The notes under the pieces: model-generated
Databases searched by the model: none
Told to the model about the DNA's origin: nothing
What the model saw: only the letters and a program-made list of their open reading frames with translations
Position numbers and translations under genes: made by a program
Shown here: positions 22,198-33,109 of the stretch, piece by piece
How positions within the stretch are numbered: position 1 is the stretch's first letter
Layout: each line of letters starts with the position of its first letter
DNA from: Agrypnia vestita
Taxonomy: Eukaryota; Arthropoda; Insecta; Trichoptera; Phryganeidae
Direction of reading: 5' to 3'
NCBI GenBank assembly: GCA_016648135.1
Contig: JADDOH010011226.1
Span: forward strand, 1-64,000
DNA length: 64,000 bases

Positions 22198-22285
22198 CAA
22201 GGCTTCTATAGCGTAATTGGATAACGCGCCTACCTCGGAAAGGAGGAGATCCGTGGTTCGTATCCCGGTAGCAACCAAATATTTT
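22198..22285 (+). repeat. tRNA-like sequence (SINE head or tRNA pseudogene)
   Basis: ATAGCGTAATTGGATAACGC, CCTAC-loop-GGAGG, and a T-arm with GTGGTTCGTATCCCGG. D and anticodon arms are recognisable and Arg-like. The acceptor stem does not pair and the T-stem has two mismatches, so this is not a working tRNA. It is followed by CCAAATATTTTTTCGTGG, shared with the foldback element at 21.8 kb. Confidence 0.5.
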
Positions 22286-22371
22286 TTCGTGGATTTGATA
22301 CAATAACACGTTTTTACGTAAGAAATTCGGATTGGAATGAAATAAAAAAAACCCATTGAATATTTAAAAAG

Positions 22372-22545
22372 AAAACAGAGATGCGAACATGGAGTACGTG
22401 TCACATCAATATTCTTACTATTTTCAAACTAATCTAAACGCTTGTGCTATGAAAATAGGACTAACTTGCTAGTCTGCAGTGATGTTCGAACCCACGACCT
22501 TTGGGATCACGAGGCGAGTGTCTTAACCGCAAGGCCATCAAGCGT
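22372..22545 (-). mobile_element. tRNA-derived SINE, family A (copy 3)
   Basis: The minus strand carries GCTTGATGGCCTTGCGGTTA AGACACTCGCCTCGTGATCC and B-box GGGTTCGAACATC. The body follows (AGTCCTATTTTCATAGCACA then CACGTACTCCATGTTCGCAT), ending CTCTGTTTTC. Confidence 0.75.
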
Positions 22546-22794
22546 TTTTTAAGGGGTATTTAAATTTTGCAGCAAGATTTTAACCTCGGTATAAATGAGT
22601 CTTGAACATACGCGAAGGGTTTATACGTACGCTGTAATACAACCCCCTTTCCTATGGCACGGCTTTAGTTAATCTCCATAAATTTTAATACTCAATTGAA
22701 TTCTTATCGTCCATTACAGTAGGTACCTACAGCCAAAAGCCTTATCTAGTATATTCATATTAAGTAGTGATGGGACCGCTCTGTACTAACAACA

Positions 22795-23325
22795 TTACAT
22801 TGATGTGTAAACTTCACACCTTTTGAAGTATAGTGCACACTACAAACTACACACACTTCAAAGTTATTTTAAATAGTACATTTCATAGTAAACACTTTAA
22901 ATTTTAAATTGAAATGTGGTGTTTTTTATATCTGAAATTTTTGTAAGAAAATTTGGCACTGAATGACAAAATGTATGGAATTTTGGGAGCGAAGAAATCT
23001 CTGGAAACTGAAACCTCCCCCCTATGGTTTTGAAAATTTCGAGACCGAACGAAGACATTTTTGGAAACTGAAACGACCCAACTCTCCCATGGATTTGAAA
23101 ATTTTCTAGTAGCACCCTTTTCAAGAAGAACTTCTTGTAGGTCACTACAATCTTGTAGTACTACAATTATTTCACTTTATTAGTATTAAAATTTCGTAGT
23201 ACTACAGTTAGTTCACTTCATGTAGTTTAAATTACAAATGTAGTGCACACTTTGTAGTCTTCAAACTGGTGAACGTGTGTATGTTGTAGTCTTCATTTTG
23301 AAATGTAGTTTTTACCTTCGCTAAT
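22795..23325. mobile_element. foldback element with an internal tandem duplication
   Basis: The left side has GTGCACACTACAAACTACAC and ACACTTCAAAG. The right side has AATGTAGTGCACACTTTGTA and GTGTGTATGTTGTAG, the reverse complement. Inside, at 22985-23107, a ~60-bp unit occurs twice (GAAATCTCTGGAAACTGAAA and GACATTTTTGGAAACTGAAA, each ending ATGG(A/T)TTTGAAAATTT). The TGTAGTACTACA phrases inside are themselves palindromic. Confidence 0.55.
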
Positions 23326-23329
23326 ATTA

Positions 23330-24050
23330 ATGCATATTAGTAAAGTCTTGCATATGCTTAGTTTTTTTCTTTTTTGTGTGATTTATTATGCCTTATTGGA
23401 ATTATTTAAAAAAATTCTACTTTAGGTACAGTCGTTGTCTCAAGATTGTTTCAAAGTGTGGCGATTGCTTACATTCTAATTTTACGTTGTAATAAAAAAG
23501 CACAGGTGTCGGCCAAAAGTTTCAGCTTCGAAGACAGCATTCATTTTTTATCTCGTCCAACAAAATTAATGAATAAGAAAATTCGAGCAAATCGTAATTT
23601 AAAAACTAAGCTTATAAAATATTTCTCTTACGTCACAGGTCACCAGCGCGCCATTATTTTCCGTAGACAATATCAGAATTGCTAAGACTGTTGACGGATT
23701 CCTTTCATAGTTTAATCTGACAGTTATTAATACCGGTTAGCGAAAAGATTTTTAGATTAACTCGGTTAAAATTTACAGGTCTAGTTTGTTAGTTCTAGGT
23801 TACAATTCATTGTTTTTTTTTTCAAAACAAATGAAATACAAAATAAGACTTTTTTTCTCATGGATATGGAATAAGTACAAATTCAAAGACATATTCAGCC
23901 CACGGAAAAGAGTAGAATATGTTAATACAGGTATATTTTGCATAAATGTATTTTGACGAATACATTTATGTTTTGTAACACAACAGTTTCATCATAAAAT
24001 TATTTCATACACGTCTCAATCTCATTGGATTTGTAACTTTTCTATTTATT
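23330..24050. other. AT-rich DNA, no recognised feature
   Basis: An open plus frame at 23446-23685 (79 codons) has no family resemblance. Nothing else supported. Confidence 0.3.
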
Positions 24051-24054
24051 GAGA

Positions 24055-24473
24055 ATATATGAAAAAGATAAAAATGGATATTTTTTTAAATTTTTTAAAT
24101 TTTTTTTTATTTTTTATTAGAGACACTAACAGGATAATGGGTACATGACACTCAGATAATAAACATTGTAGTGAAGTCCCATTATCCCAATTACAAGTGT
24201 CTTCGGCATGCTCTAGTAACATGTATTTTTGTAATTAATTATATTTCACATGTACATTTATGTATGTTATATATTTGTGTTTGAGTGTAGTGCGATTAGT
24301 ATTTAATGATCTATAGGTTCATGTCGTCGTTTAGAAAATGGATGTTGTGTATGAGTGAGTTTTTGAACGAAGATAACGTGTCTGCAAGAATATCAGCATC
24401 AATGTTAGGGTCGGCACAATACAAATTATATGTGCGACACAACCTTGTAATGGGAGAAAATATATATGAAAAA
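24055..24473 (-). mobile_element. 5'-truncated LINE 3' end (second copy of the 15-kb LINE)
   Basis: From GAGACACTAACAGGATAATG to GTGCGACACAACCTTGTAAT GGGAGAAA it parallels 15130-15512 with small indels, including the peptide remnant around the C-terminus. It lacks everything upstream. An A/T-rich tail lies at 24067-24118. The direct repeat ATATATGAAAAA at 24055-24066 and 24462-24473 is a plausible 12-bp target duplication. Confidence 0.7.
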
Positions 24474-24639
24474 AATTGAGAATACATAATGGAATTCGTA
24501 AAGAAAAGTAAATATTACAGTTTATTTTTTGTCTGTGCACATCTTGGAATATTTGTTACCTATTTTAAATACGTTAATGATCAATTGTTTTCTTATCCGC
24601 TGAGGTAAGTGGTGATATAATATAATTTTAACCGGCTGA

Positions 24640-24790
24640 AAATTAGTCAATATTCTTGTCACTAGGAATTTGTTGTGAAAATATAATACAAAGTGCATGT
24701 ATGCATGGTTGCTTGAAAATTTTCGACTCATAAATCAAGGCAGAAATATGGTCCTGCGAGGTTATTAATGTTTTCCAAATAATCATATAT
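24640..24790. mobile_element. foldback family 4, one arm only (copy 2)
   Basis: Contains GCATGGTTGCTTGAAAATTT, then GGTCCTGCGAGGTTATTAAT and GTTTTCCAAATAATC, matching the right arms at 6690-6720 and 35580-35615. The left arm is absent. Confidence 0.5.
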
Positions 24791-25034
24791 ATAATAATAT
24801 AATAGTCACGCCTACATAACATCCATTTTTTTGACAATAGTCAGAAGCAATAGAATACATTCATTGTTTATGATACAATGCTGAAAACACGCACAAATGC
24901 GTGACATGGACTGACACAAGGGTAGGAACAGTACCAACGATAAGAAATTATAACGTCCACCAGTTTTAGTTTAAATAGAGATGATTCTCGACAAAAATTT
25001 GAAAGTTGTGTTTCTCTTAATACTTTTTTTTTCC

Positions 25035-25268
25035 ACTGAATCATGTTTCTGTATCGCTCATCGTTGGCTGTACCGTTCTGATCATCATCGTTTTTGAAAG
25101 CATATGGACCAATGATTCCACTGTACCATATAGCGTACCAAACGGTGATGTTTTTTTAATGTAATGATGTCTAGACAATGGTTTATAGATTATCATCACT
25201 CCGAATGCTGCATTTCTGTTTATTGACATAGCCATTTAACCAAAATTGTGCTTCATCACTTTTGGATT
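25035..25268 (-). pseudogene. mariner/IS630-type DDE transposase fragment
   Basis: On the minus strand one frame reads SDEAQFWLNGYVNKQKC, later ITVWYAIWYSGIIGPYAFKN and NGTANDERYRNMI. This matches the central catalytic part of IS630-Tc1-mariner transposases: the second catalytic D in SDEAxFxLNGxVNKQNCR, then VTVWCAxWxxGxIGPxFFEN and the GERYxxMI block. At least three in-frame stops interrupt it (after SDDNL, TIV and TSLH). Neither the first nor the third catalytic residue region nor terminal repeats were found. It belongs to a different lineage from the mariner at 13.4 kb. Confidence 0.75.
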
Positions 25269-25499
25269 GTGAAAATCAGATCTCCAGATTACGCCATGTA
25301 CGCGGCAGCCACGGTAGCCACATGCCAAAAATTATATTTAAAAATTAATGACAAAAATTATCTATCAAAAAAACCCAATTTCAAGGATATTAATTTTTTT
25401 TTTGTGTTTTATTTCAATTTAAAGTTCTCCGTCTTTAAAAAAACATCGTTTATGAAGACAAAGGAATACCGAGATAGATAAAGTAGTCACACATTGCGT

Positions 25500-27140
25500 C
25501 AAAGACTATTCAGAAAGAAATCAAAGAAGATGAAAGGCTTACACCATAAAATATAGGTAGAAAATAAGTGATGTTTTATGAAGAGATATTAATATTTTTT
25601 TGGCACTTTTTAAGGTACATATATTAGACTATTATTTGATTAGAAAATTTATAAAAAGATAAGAAAAATAGCCGCGTCATGTCTATTTACGTGAAGCTTC
25701 TCCTCCGTGACGAACATGCAATTCCCCCGGCGCACGTTTATTCGAGAAAAAAAATTATACATTTTGTAATAAACAGACATATGAATTTTTTTTTCAAATT
25801 GCTTCCAATTTTACGAAAAACGTTTTTTTGAAAATCTTATGTGCTTCATTATATAGATACTCCATTTATCAATAAGTACGTGTCCTTCTTTTCTGTCTTG
25901 AACAAACGTGTTGCGTGTCAGTCACTTAGGAGGAGCACCATGGAAATATATATGACGCAGATATTTTGGAGTTTTTTTTAACATATTCAAATAAAATAAT
26001 AGTTCAATACCCAAATAAATTAACCACCCCTTTGTAAAAAGATCCCAATTTCTACCTAAACTTTATCTTCTCAGGGTGGTGTAACCCCCTAATGAATTAA
26101 TGAGGAAAAAACATTCAAGTGTAGGTAAACAAAAAACATGAATCGAATCATTATAATTTATTTAGTAAAAAAGTATTTTACAAGAAAATATTTATAATAT
26201 ATTTTTTTCTTCGGCGTTTCATACTGTTAGGGTCACAAGATCATAACCTTGTAGTTGTAGAGGAAATTATCTGGGGAATTCTCGTGATAAGTTCATTTTT
26301 TATGGATCTCTCACATTTTTATAGAGTCAAAGCCTTTTGACGTAATTGGCCCTTAGTTTAAGGTAATATTTCATAACTATGAACTCTTGTAGTTTAAATG
26401 ATAAACTTTTTAATAGGACTGCTTTTGAAAAAGTGGATTATCTTGGCAGTGGTTCCTTTTTTATCTTTTTGAGGTTATCTCATTCAAATTTTCTTGTTGA
26501 CACGAAGGCCAGAAATTTGCATTTGGATATTCCATTAATCTAAAACTTGTAACAACAAACAATTGAAATAAATACCGATCTTCGTTTAAATTATTTTAGC
26601 AGACAAGGACCAATAAATTCTGTTCTCTCAGATTCTTAAATACCTTGTTTCGTGCTGTACAGTGGTGCATTTATTTTATAATAATACAATAGCGACGCGT
26701 CTGCAAGAACCGGTCATAACGCATATGCCGATATTAGAAATATGAGATCGGAGATAGGACTTTGGCCAGTGTTTAACACTTTAATTAAGTAAAAACACAA
26801 ACCAATTAATTAAGCGCAATTTTAGGAGTGGGCTCGTAGCTCCCTCTCTCGGATTCTTTTCAAAGCAGACAGGATGTGTGCTCTCCTAATCATTGTACCT
26901 CCACCCGTCCGTAACTTGCTGAAATTACAACAATAACACTGATGAACATTCACCAAAAATGTCGTCACTAAAGAGTTGCTGCTTAAATATTTTATAAATA
27001 AATAAACAAAAAAATAGTTTGTAAGTTAATCTGAAATGAGTGGTTTAAGCGAATAGTCAATTTAAAAAAAAACAAATGGTTTTGTATTCATAATTTTAAA
27101 CTTTTAAATCCTGCTTTTATTATGTCCCGTGATTTTTCAC
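25500..27140. other. unclassified DNA
   Basis: Mostly AT-rich. 26690-26760 contains GCGTCTGCAAGAACCGG, similar to GCATCTGCAAGAGCCAG in the LTR-like segment at 52740, but too short for a call. 26840-26935 is more balanced with no recognised content. Confidence 0.3.
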
Positions 27141-27148
27141 GGGGTAGG

Positions 27149-27409
27149 AGATTTTTCTGGCACCGGAAAAATGACCTTGACCACGGAAGACGTGGCACGA
27201 CCAGGTTAACCAGATACTGGAAGATGGTCCTGAACAACCTGAACAATCGAAGCTGAACAACCGTCGAGATTGCATGCGAAGATGTATGAATGTAGAGGAA
27301 GCGAAAGTTGTATGTCAGGACAGAAGAGTATGGCGCTCTATCCTCTCTGCCTACCCCCACGGGGAAACGGCGTGATGGTAAGTTAGTTAGTTAGTTAGTT
27401 AGATTTTTC
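27149..27409 (+). mobile_element. short 5'-truncated LINE tail with 9-bp target duplication (family L1, copy 1)
   Basis: Translates to RPRKTWHDQVNQILEDGP, then RRDCMRRCMNVEEAKVVCQD and RRVWRSILSAYPHGETA-stop. This is the extreme C-terminus of the family seen in full at 43650-44219. It ends in a (TTAG)n-type tail at 27380-27400. AGATTTTTC occurs at 27149-27157 and 27401-27409, a clean 9-bp duplication bounding the insert. Only about 240 bp was copied. Confidence 0.85.
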
Positions 27410-28480
27410 GGAGGTTTCATAGTGGTGTAGGGGTCATGAAAATACGTCAAAGTCAATTCGAAGTCGTTGAATCGTACCTACTGTTTGACATGACAAAATA
27501 TTTTTCACACTTATGTCCGATTTATGCCATTGAATTCATCCTCTTTTGAGTTTGTTGTAGAAAAAATGCACCAATAAACGTCAAAGGCCACGAATCGACC
27601 GGAAAAGGAAATCCAGAAATACAAGCCCGAGGCCGGTTGCATCCCAAAAAAAGGTGTTATGTGCGTGGTGGAATTTTGATGGGATAACAAACAGGGATGA
27701 CAAAGGATCGCCAATAATTGGAGGGATTGAAGGCGAAACACGATCGAAACCGCATAGAATTTGTCTGAAATGTAGAGGAGAATGAGGAGGTTTGTGCCTC
27801 TAAAGGTAACATACAATTCTCATTCATTCGCAAAGCAATATTGACATATTTTCAGACGGACAGAACATTTTATTGTAATTAACAATGATAAAACAATCAG
27901 AGCGGCCTTCTTGTACTTTTATACATTCTGGTCTCATTGCAGTGTGGAAATTAACGTCTTTGTCTGAAACGATTTTGATGTTGCGGGCGCAGATGGTGTA
28001 TATCTGCTGAATGTTGACAAAAATGAAATTTTGTCAAGAAAAGCAACATTATTTTGTAGTGTGACATTATTTGTGACGTCAAGCCGAAATTGGGTGATAG
28101 GCCAAGCCATATTAGTTATCAGAAAAATATTTAAAAAAATCTAAGTCATGTGTTTTAAAAATTATAAGCATTAAAAAAAATTTAAAAAATCTACACCCTG
28201 TGACGGTCTTTTCACTCTTGTTGCTACAAATCTTTATTTTTTTTCATTTTTTATTATTATTATGTAATCCTGAATAATGCTTCCGTAAACTTTTGTCCAA
28301 AATTCAAAGCCAACTGCTCCAACTTGAAAGAAAATGTCACTTTTTGACTAAACCAAGTATTCAGAATCTTTGCCCAGTTTTAACTGACTTTAATTTTTAT
28401 TTTTAAAATATTTTTCTGATAATGGTCTTTCACCCGATTTCAGCTTGACGTCGAGATACGGGATACCCTGTATAATAATT
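27410..28480. other. unclassified DNA, 27.4-27.8 kb less AT-rich
   Basis: 27500-27820 has a 101-codon minus frame with no recognisable domain. 28060-28480 has an imperfect inverted phrase (GACGTCAAGCCGAAATTGGG and ACCCGATTTCAGCTTGACGTC), about 360 bp apart, possibly the ends of another foldback element. Confidence 0.3.
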
Positions 28481-28494
28481 ACATTTGATTACAT

Positions 28495-28562
28495 AGGTTT
28501 CAACCTGCGACCTTTGGATAACGAGGCGAGTGTCCTAACCACAAAACCAGCAAGTTACTCTT
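28495..28562 (-). repeat. SINE family A head only (copy 4)
   Basis: Minus strand: GAGTAACTTGCTGGTTTTGT GGTTAGGACACTCGCCTCGT, then AAAGGTCGCAGGTTGAAACC. This is the tRNA-like head without body, with a mutated B-box. Confidence 0.6.
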
Positions 28563-28599
28563 GTTTGTTGTTTTCAATTGTTTTCATAATATATTTAAA

Positions 28600-28815
28600 A
28601 AAATCATGGGTACATAAATTGATTTGCAATGATTTTAATTATATACATATAGGAAAAAAGTGAAGAAATGTAGATGTTAGAGTTAAGGAACACTCAAGAA
28701 GTTTAAATAGCTATAATTATTCCGAATTTTCTAAATATTTCTTGAAAATGGATCATTCTTTTGATATCAATAAGGGTTTACAAAATTTATATACAAATTA
28801 TATAGGATGACTGTA
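28600..28815 (+). pseudogene. Penelope-like element, GIY-YIG endonuclease remnant
   Basis: The plus frame reads VHKLICNDFNYIHIGKK then stop. After a frameshift near 28660 it reads NVDVRVKEHSRSLNSYNYSE FSKYFLKMDHSFDINKG. This follows the GIY-YIG endonuclease of Penelope-like elements (family: xVYKLxCxDCxxFYIGQTxR, then R-x-x-EH, then A/F-x-HLL...H). The key Y-I-G appears as H-I-G, so it is inactive. The upstream RT domain is missing. The inverted hammerhead-like cassette at 29000-29235 lies just downstream, where such elements carry their terminal repeats. Confidence 0.65.
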
Positions 28816-28994
28816 AGATGAATTAGAAATTTTGTTTAAAAAAGTTTTAATTGTGAATTGAATAATCAGATCCTTTTTACAAATAGTCCTTTTTTCAATT
28901 TTTTTCATATTTATACTTAAGTATTTATTTATCTCAAATATATTTATTTTTGTTTTGATATTGTCTATTCTTCGATTTTTAATTTTTAATATAC

Positions 28995-29235
28995 GTTGTA
29001 TCCTGATGATGGGACCATTAACCCTACTGTTAACGAATTAGTGGTAAAAACAAAGTATGTTATTTTTATAATTATAATTATATAATTAATAAAATAAACC
29101 TAGTTTTCACCACTTTTTTGTATTGAAAATATCAACATGGATACAATTGTATCCTGACGAAGGGGCCATAGGCATTGAAACATGTTGATATTTTCAATAT
29201 AAAAAAGTAGTGGTAACTAAATTTATTTTATTAAT
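28995..29235 (+). other. inverted repeat enclosing hammerhead-like motifs
   Basis: Two motif copies: GTATCCTGATGATGGGACC near 29002, and GTATCCTGACGAAGGGGCC followed by ATAGGCATTGAAACATG near 29140. The second sits in the loop of a ~50-bp inverted repeat (TAAACCTAGTTTTCACCACT ... AGTGGTAACTAAATTTATTT). Its layout is CTGACGA-A-stem(GGGGCC/GGCATT)-GAAAC, preceded by the self-complementary GATACAATTGTATC. This placement next to a Penelope-like tail supports an element-terminal repeat. Confidence 0.5.
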
Positions 29236-29239
29236 TATA

Positions 29240-30320
29240 TTAATTATGTCATCACAAAATTATTAAGATATTTTTAAGAAGAAGTATATTATTCTTAATT
29301 ACATTAATAATATAATCAAAATCATTAATCGAATCATCAATCATTTCGCTATATTTGAAGAAGTAATCTTAATTTTTGTTATTTTTCGCTTACTGTATCC
29401 GATAAGCTACTAAAATGGCACATATTAATGGCGCAAAATTAATGAATATATTAAGGCTCTAATAATAAGTATTGAAGTATGCCTCGGCGGAGGGTTAAAA
29501 CTTTATAAGAACCTTAAATTTTCCTCTTAGCTGAGTTTTGCTTGTCTTGCACGGTTTGCGGAATATCTGGAGTGTGTTTGTGATCACGTACCTTCAACTT
29601 CTCCTTGGATGACAATTCTCGACAATCCATTATTTCTGCTTCTCCATCGAATCCATTCTCTCAGATTATTATGCCAATGAAGAAGTCTTGATATCACACC
29701 CGAATGCAAGACTTGCCTTTTAAAAATATGCATTCTGAGATAATGGTCTTTGAAGTTTTTTGTTCTCTTTGTGTAAGTACTTTTAGTATTAAAAGGGATA
29801 CTTTTGCCTATCGAAATCTCATAATATCATTAATGTTTAAATATTTCTCACAACAAAACAATCATTTTTTTAAAAGGGATATTCTAGTACTCAATTTAAA
29901 GAAAAATGTATCGAATGCAAATGTATCATCACTATGGATTATAAAATAATAATGAAAAGTCACAAAAAGATGATCTTTTGGTATGTAGTAGAAGTAACCA
30001 TTCATATTTTTTGTTCAGCATCTCTTACATTATGCTAATTCATTTATTATTTATTTATTTATTTACGCCCAAGGGGTTTTACAAGAAATAATATGAATAA
30101 ATAATAGTTGTAATAAAATGTTGCGATTATACATTGTAACGTAAATTTGTTTAAATGAAATACAGTAAGACAAAAAACAATTTAAAAAAAGGATTACTTA
30201 ATTTTTGCAGGTTTTTACATGAAAAATATTAATATACAATAAATATAGTATAATAGTGCAATGTGTGTAATTTGAATATGTCAAAACGAAAATCCTTTTA
30301 AAAAATAGAAATAATTCATT
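29240..30320. other. AT-rich DNA, no recognised feature
   Basis: No coding or element signature. An 81-codon plus frame at 29704-29949 looks compositional. Confidence 0.35.
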
Positions 30321-30323
30321 CAA

Positions 30324-30472
30324 TTAAAAAAGAAAACACGTAAGGTAAACAACGCAAAACATGAGTAAATATTAAAAAAAGAAAACACGTAAGGTAAACA
30401 ACGCAAAACATGAGTAAATATTAAAAAAAGAAAACACGTAAGGTAAACAACGCAAAACATGAGTAAATATTA
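30324..30472 (+). repeat. tandem repeat, 3 x 49 bp
   Basis: The unit AAAAAAAGAAAACACGTAAG GTAAACAACGCAAAACATGA GTAAATATT occurs three times. GAAAACACG begins at 30332, 30381 and 30430, an exact 49-bp period with near-perfect identity. This implies recent expansion. Confidence 0.9.
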
Positions 30473-30561
30473 AAAAAAATGACATTCTTAATGTTCGGCG
30501 CCATTCGCGCAACTAATTGGGCTCATTTGATTCGACCTAGCTTCCCTCCTCCCCTTCGCCC

Positions 30562-30750
30562 TATATTAATAGTCGAAATCCAGCTCTCGCAGTGAAAGTG
30601 TCAAAATCTTTTGTAGTGCGCAAAGTTTCGTAAATACGTGTCGTTGTTATTATATAAACGTATTCAATAATAAGAAAAAAATATAGTGAATTGTCAATTA
30701 AGTTCATCATCGTAGTTCAGAAGGAGAAAGAAACGTATTCGGCGGTACGT
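30562..30750 (+). promoter_or_regulatory. candidate TATA/initiator promoter and non-coding first exon
   Basis: TATATTAA at 30562 is followed 29 bp later by TCGCAGTG (A at 30591), matching the arthropod TATA plus initiator spacing. Downstream sequence is balanced in composition and reaches GGCG|GTACGT at 30745, a possible splice donor. No open reading frame starts here. It could equally be an LTR-type promoter; no LTR ends were found. Confidence 0.3.
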
Positions 30751-30754
30751 TTCG

Positions 30755-31230
30755 ATTTTCATCTCTTTTTTCTCTTTTCGAATTTACATTCCATTCATTT
30801 CGTACAACCACGTTTTTTTGGAAAGATGATAGATTTTCTTGAACTCGGGATGTGCTTTTAATTCATGCTTGGTTTATTTTTTAATATTTAAACAGTTTAA
30901 ATCATTTTTTCCTAGAACGAAATGGATATAGGCTTGGTGAAATGTCACCCTTTGCCTAAGAATTTTATTTTTATACATGATTTTAAAGTAATGCCAACAT
31001 AAAGCAATAAATGTGTAGGTCTATTTTAATTTTGATGAAAGCGAAGATGGCTTGTGTAAGGTATTTACATATTTTTATACTATTATTTCTCAAGCAGATA
31101 TAAAAAATACACTTGTTATCTTTCGCATTCATAGTACACATTCCAAATGGAAAATTGAACAAGAATTTGGTATTTTAAAGAGAATTTTTAATAGAAAAAC
31201 AAAACGAAATTTTTACAATAGTGACAAAGT
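30755..31230. other. AT-rich DNA, no recognised feature
   Basis: Nothing recognisable beyond composition-driven open frames. Confidence 0.3.
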
Positions 31231-31234
31231 GAGT

Positions 31235-31330
31235 AATTAACCAACATACCGTATCATTGCAGTGGTAGGCAGAGAAGATAGATCACAACACTTTTCTGCC
31301 CTGGCATTCCATTTTTTCTTTTGCACGCCT
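31235..31330 (-). pseudogene. old LINE family L1 tail fragment (copy 2)
   Basis: AGTGGTAGGCAGAGAAGATA GATCACAAC then TTTTCTGCCCTGGCATTCCA matches the reverse complement of the L1 C-terminus (see GGGGGTAGGCAGAGAGGATA at 36351) at roughly 75-80% by eye. The oldest copy in the window. Confidence 0.55.
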
Positions 31331-31339
31331 TAAGGTTGT

Positions 31340-32100
31340 TAAATTTTTTAACAGCGCCGGTTTTCAATATTAAGCTTATCTAATTAATTCTTTCGCGGAT
31401 TCTGAAGACTTCAACATTCGCCTCATAAATTTTATTTTATTTACCTCTCTTGCCCCTCTCGCCCGCATTATACATTCCACATTAAATGAAAATCCTCATA
31501 TAAATCGTTTAAGTATTTTTTTGTATTCTATTTACTACGCTAAAGCCAGTCATATTAGTAATAGCAATAAATTAAAAAAAACAAAGGTACAAACAGAAAG
31601 AAGTATGAATAAAAAAAATAACCCATAAAAACCAAGTTTTTACTATACTCTCTTTCTTTGTAAAATATAACAATAATTAAAGACGAATTAAAACATATAA
31701 CATAACACTAAACTTACAGAAATTTAATATATTTCTAAAATGTCAGATGTTTTGAGATGTCAAAATTTTGATAGATTTAATTATCATCAATATCGTACCT
31801 TATGAATTTTCAGCGTCAAATGATTTAGTCAGAATCAGATTTGAGTAATGTAGAATTCTTCAAAACTAAGCAGAAATCTAAAAGAGATAAATTATTATTT
31901 GATTTTTTCCCAAAAAACCCAATTTTGCTGTCATTTGTGAACCAATTGTTTTGTAAATTTTCGAAATTCGTAGTGATGTACCTATTATACCGACGGAGTA
32001 ATTCAAATTTAGAAAATATTCCGCGACGTTATTGGGCCGCCGCGCCGTTGCTAATCAAACTTTTCTAATGATTCCAATTTGAAAAAACCAATAAAATTTC
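31340..32100. other. AT-rich DNA, no recognised feature
   Basis: Nothing supported. Confidence 0.3.
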
Positions 32101-32104
32101 TAAA

Positions 32105-32200
32105 AATTCGAAATAATACTATAATTATTATTTTTTTTTAACAAAAATTTGATAGATCTTCTTGATCGTCGCCACGAGTCTGCTTCCCAAGTTTCAGCTC
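32105..32200 (-). repeat. dispersed repeat end (partner of 2330-2405)
   Basis: Reverse complement carries GAGCTGAAACTTGGGAAGCA GACTCGTGGCGACGATCAAG followed by AT-rich DNA, paralleling 2333-2405. Confidence 0.5.
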
Positions 32201-32399
32201 GATTGGATCACGTCAAAAATCGATCCAAAGTTTTTGTTGACGGCAAGCAAGCAGACGCCACGAGTTAAAAAAAAGGAAGTAAAAACAAAGATATCATAAT
32301 TTTTTTTTTCAAATTTTGAAGTGAAATTGGTATTCAAAGTAATTTAAGAATTTGCTTCTAAGCTCATTTCAAAGGCTCTAAGTTTCTTTTTCTCATTAC

Positions 32400-32815
32400 G
32401 TAATATTCTCGTGTTCCAGTAATAGTTGCACTAAAATAATAAAATACATTGTTTTGAATAATAATAATTAGAAAACTGCCCCGGTACAAGCGGGCCTAAT
32501 CTAGTGCTGCCACGTTAAGTGTAATTTTGCGTGAGCTGAAACAATGCCGCTTTCGAAGAACACAATGAATCGATTACCTGGCAACACATTAGAGCCCCGT
32601 CCCCGTTTAGGGGCGAATAAATTAAACTTTCAAATTTACGGGGCGGAATACGCAAAGGGGTTAAGAGACGTTTTCGCGTAAAAGTTTTATTGTGGCGCGA
32701 CAGGGTGAATTTTGTGGTGCGGTAGGCTGTCGATTTATTGGGCACTGCGCGAGCGGCTTACCGCTAAAACCAGACAGTTTCATCGATTAAACGAATCTTA
32801 CTTACGTACTTAGGT
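32400..32815. other. unclassified, less AT-rich block
   Basis: 32460-32780 has a balanced composition and a 76-codon minus frame without recognisable features. Possibly unique DNA or a decayed element. Confidence 0.25.
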
Positions 32816-32823
32816 ATGAACAT

Positions 32824-33005
32824 TTTTTTTCATCATCATCATCATCATTCTTGGCACTACTACCCTTGGTGGGTCTTGGCCTCCTCAATAATTTTCCTCC
32901 ACTCATCTCAGTCTAGTGCCAGCTCTCTCCAGTTCGGAAGCTCTAAGGCAGAGATCTTTGAGAGTCTTTGAGGATGTTATCACTCCATCTTAATTTTGGC
33001 CTGAA
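32824..33005 (-). pseudogene. LINE 3' end (RTE-like tail) with (GAT)n tail
   Basis: On the minus strand the coding end reads IIEEAKTHQG, the usual C-terminus of one LINE group (compare FLEAARTHQGL at 37287). It is preceded by WSDNILKDSQRSLP-like residues. A (GAT)n microsatellite plus A-run (32820-32848) forms the 3' tail. Only ~180 bp remains. Confidence 0.65.
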
Positions 33006-33109
33006 CATTTTTTTAATATGTTATTAAATACTAAGTTCCGGCGCGGATACACGTCCGCCACGTTAACCGCCAGGGGACAATATATAGACCATAATATGAA
33101 ATATTGTAA

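Noticed and set aside
22198..22285. Functional tRNA-Arg/Pro gene
   Set aside because: Unpaired acceptor stem, two T-stem mismatches and ambiguous anticodon; better read as a SINE head or pseudogene.
30324..30472. CRISPR-like array of repeated units
   Set aside because: The 49-bp units are directly contiguous with no unique spacers, and the window is eukaryotic.
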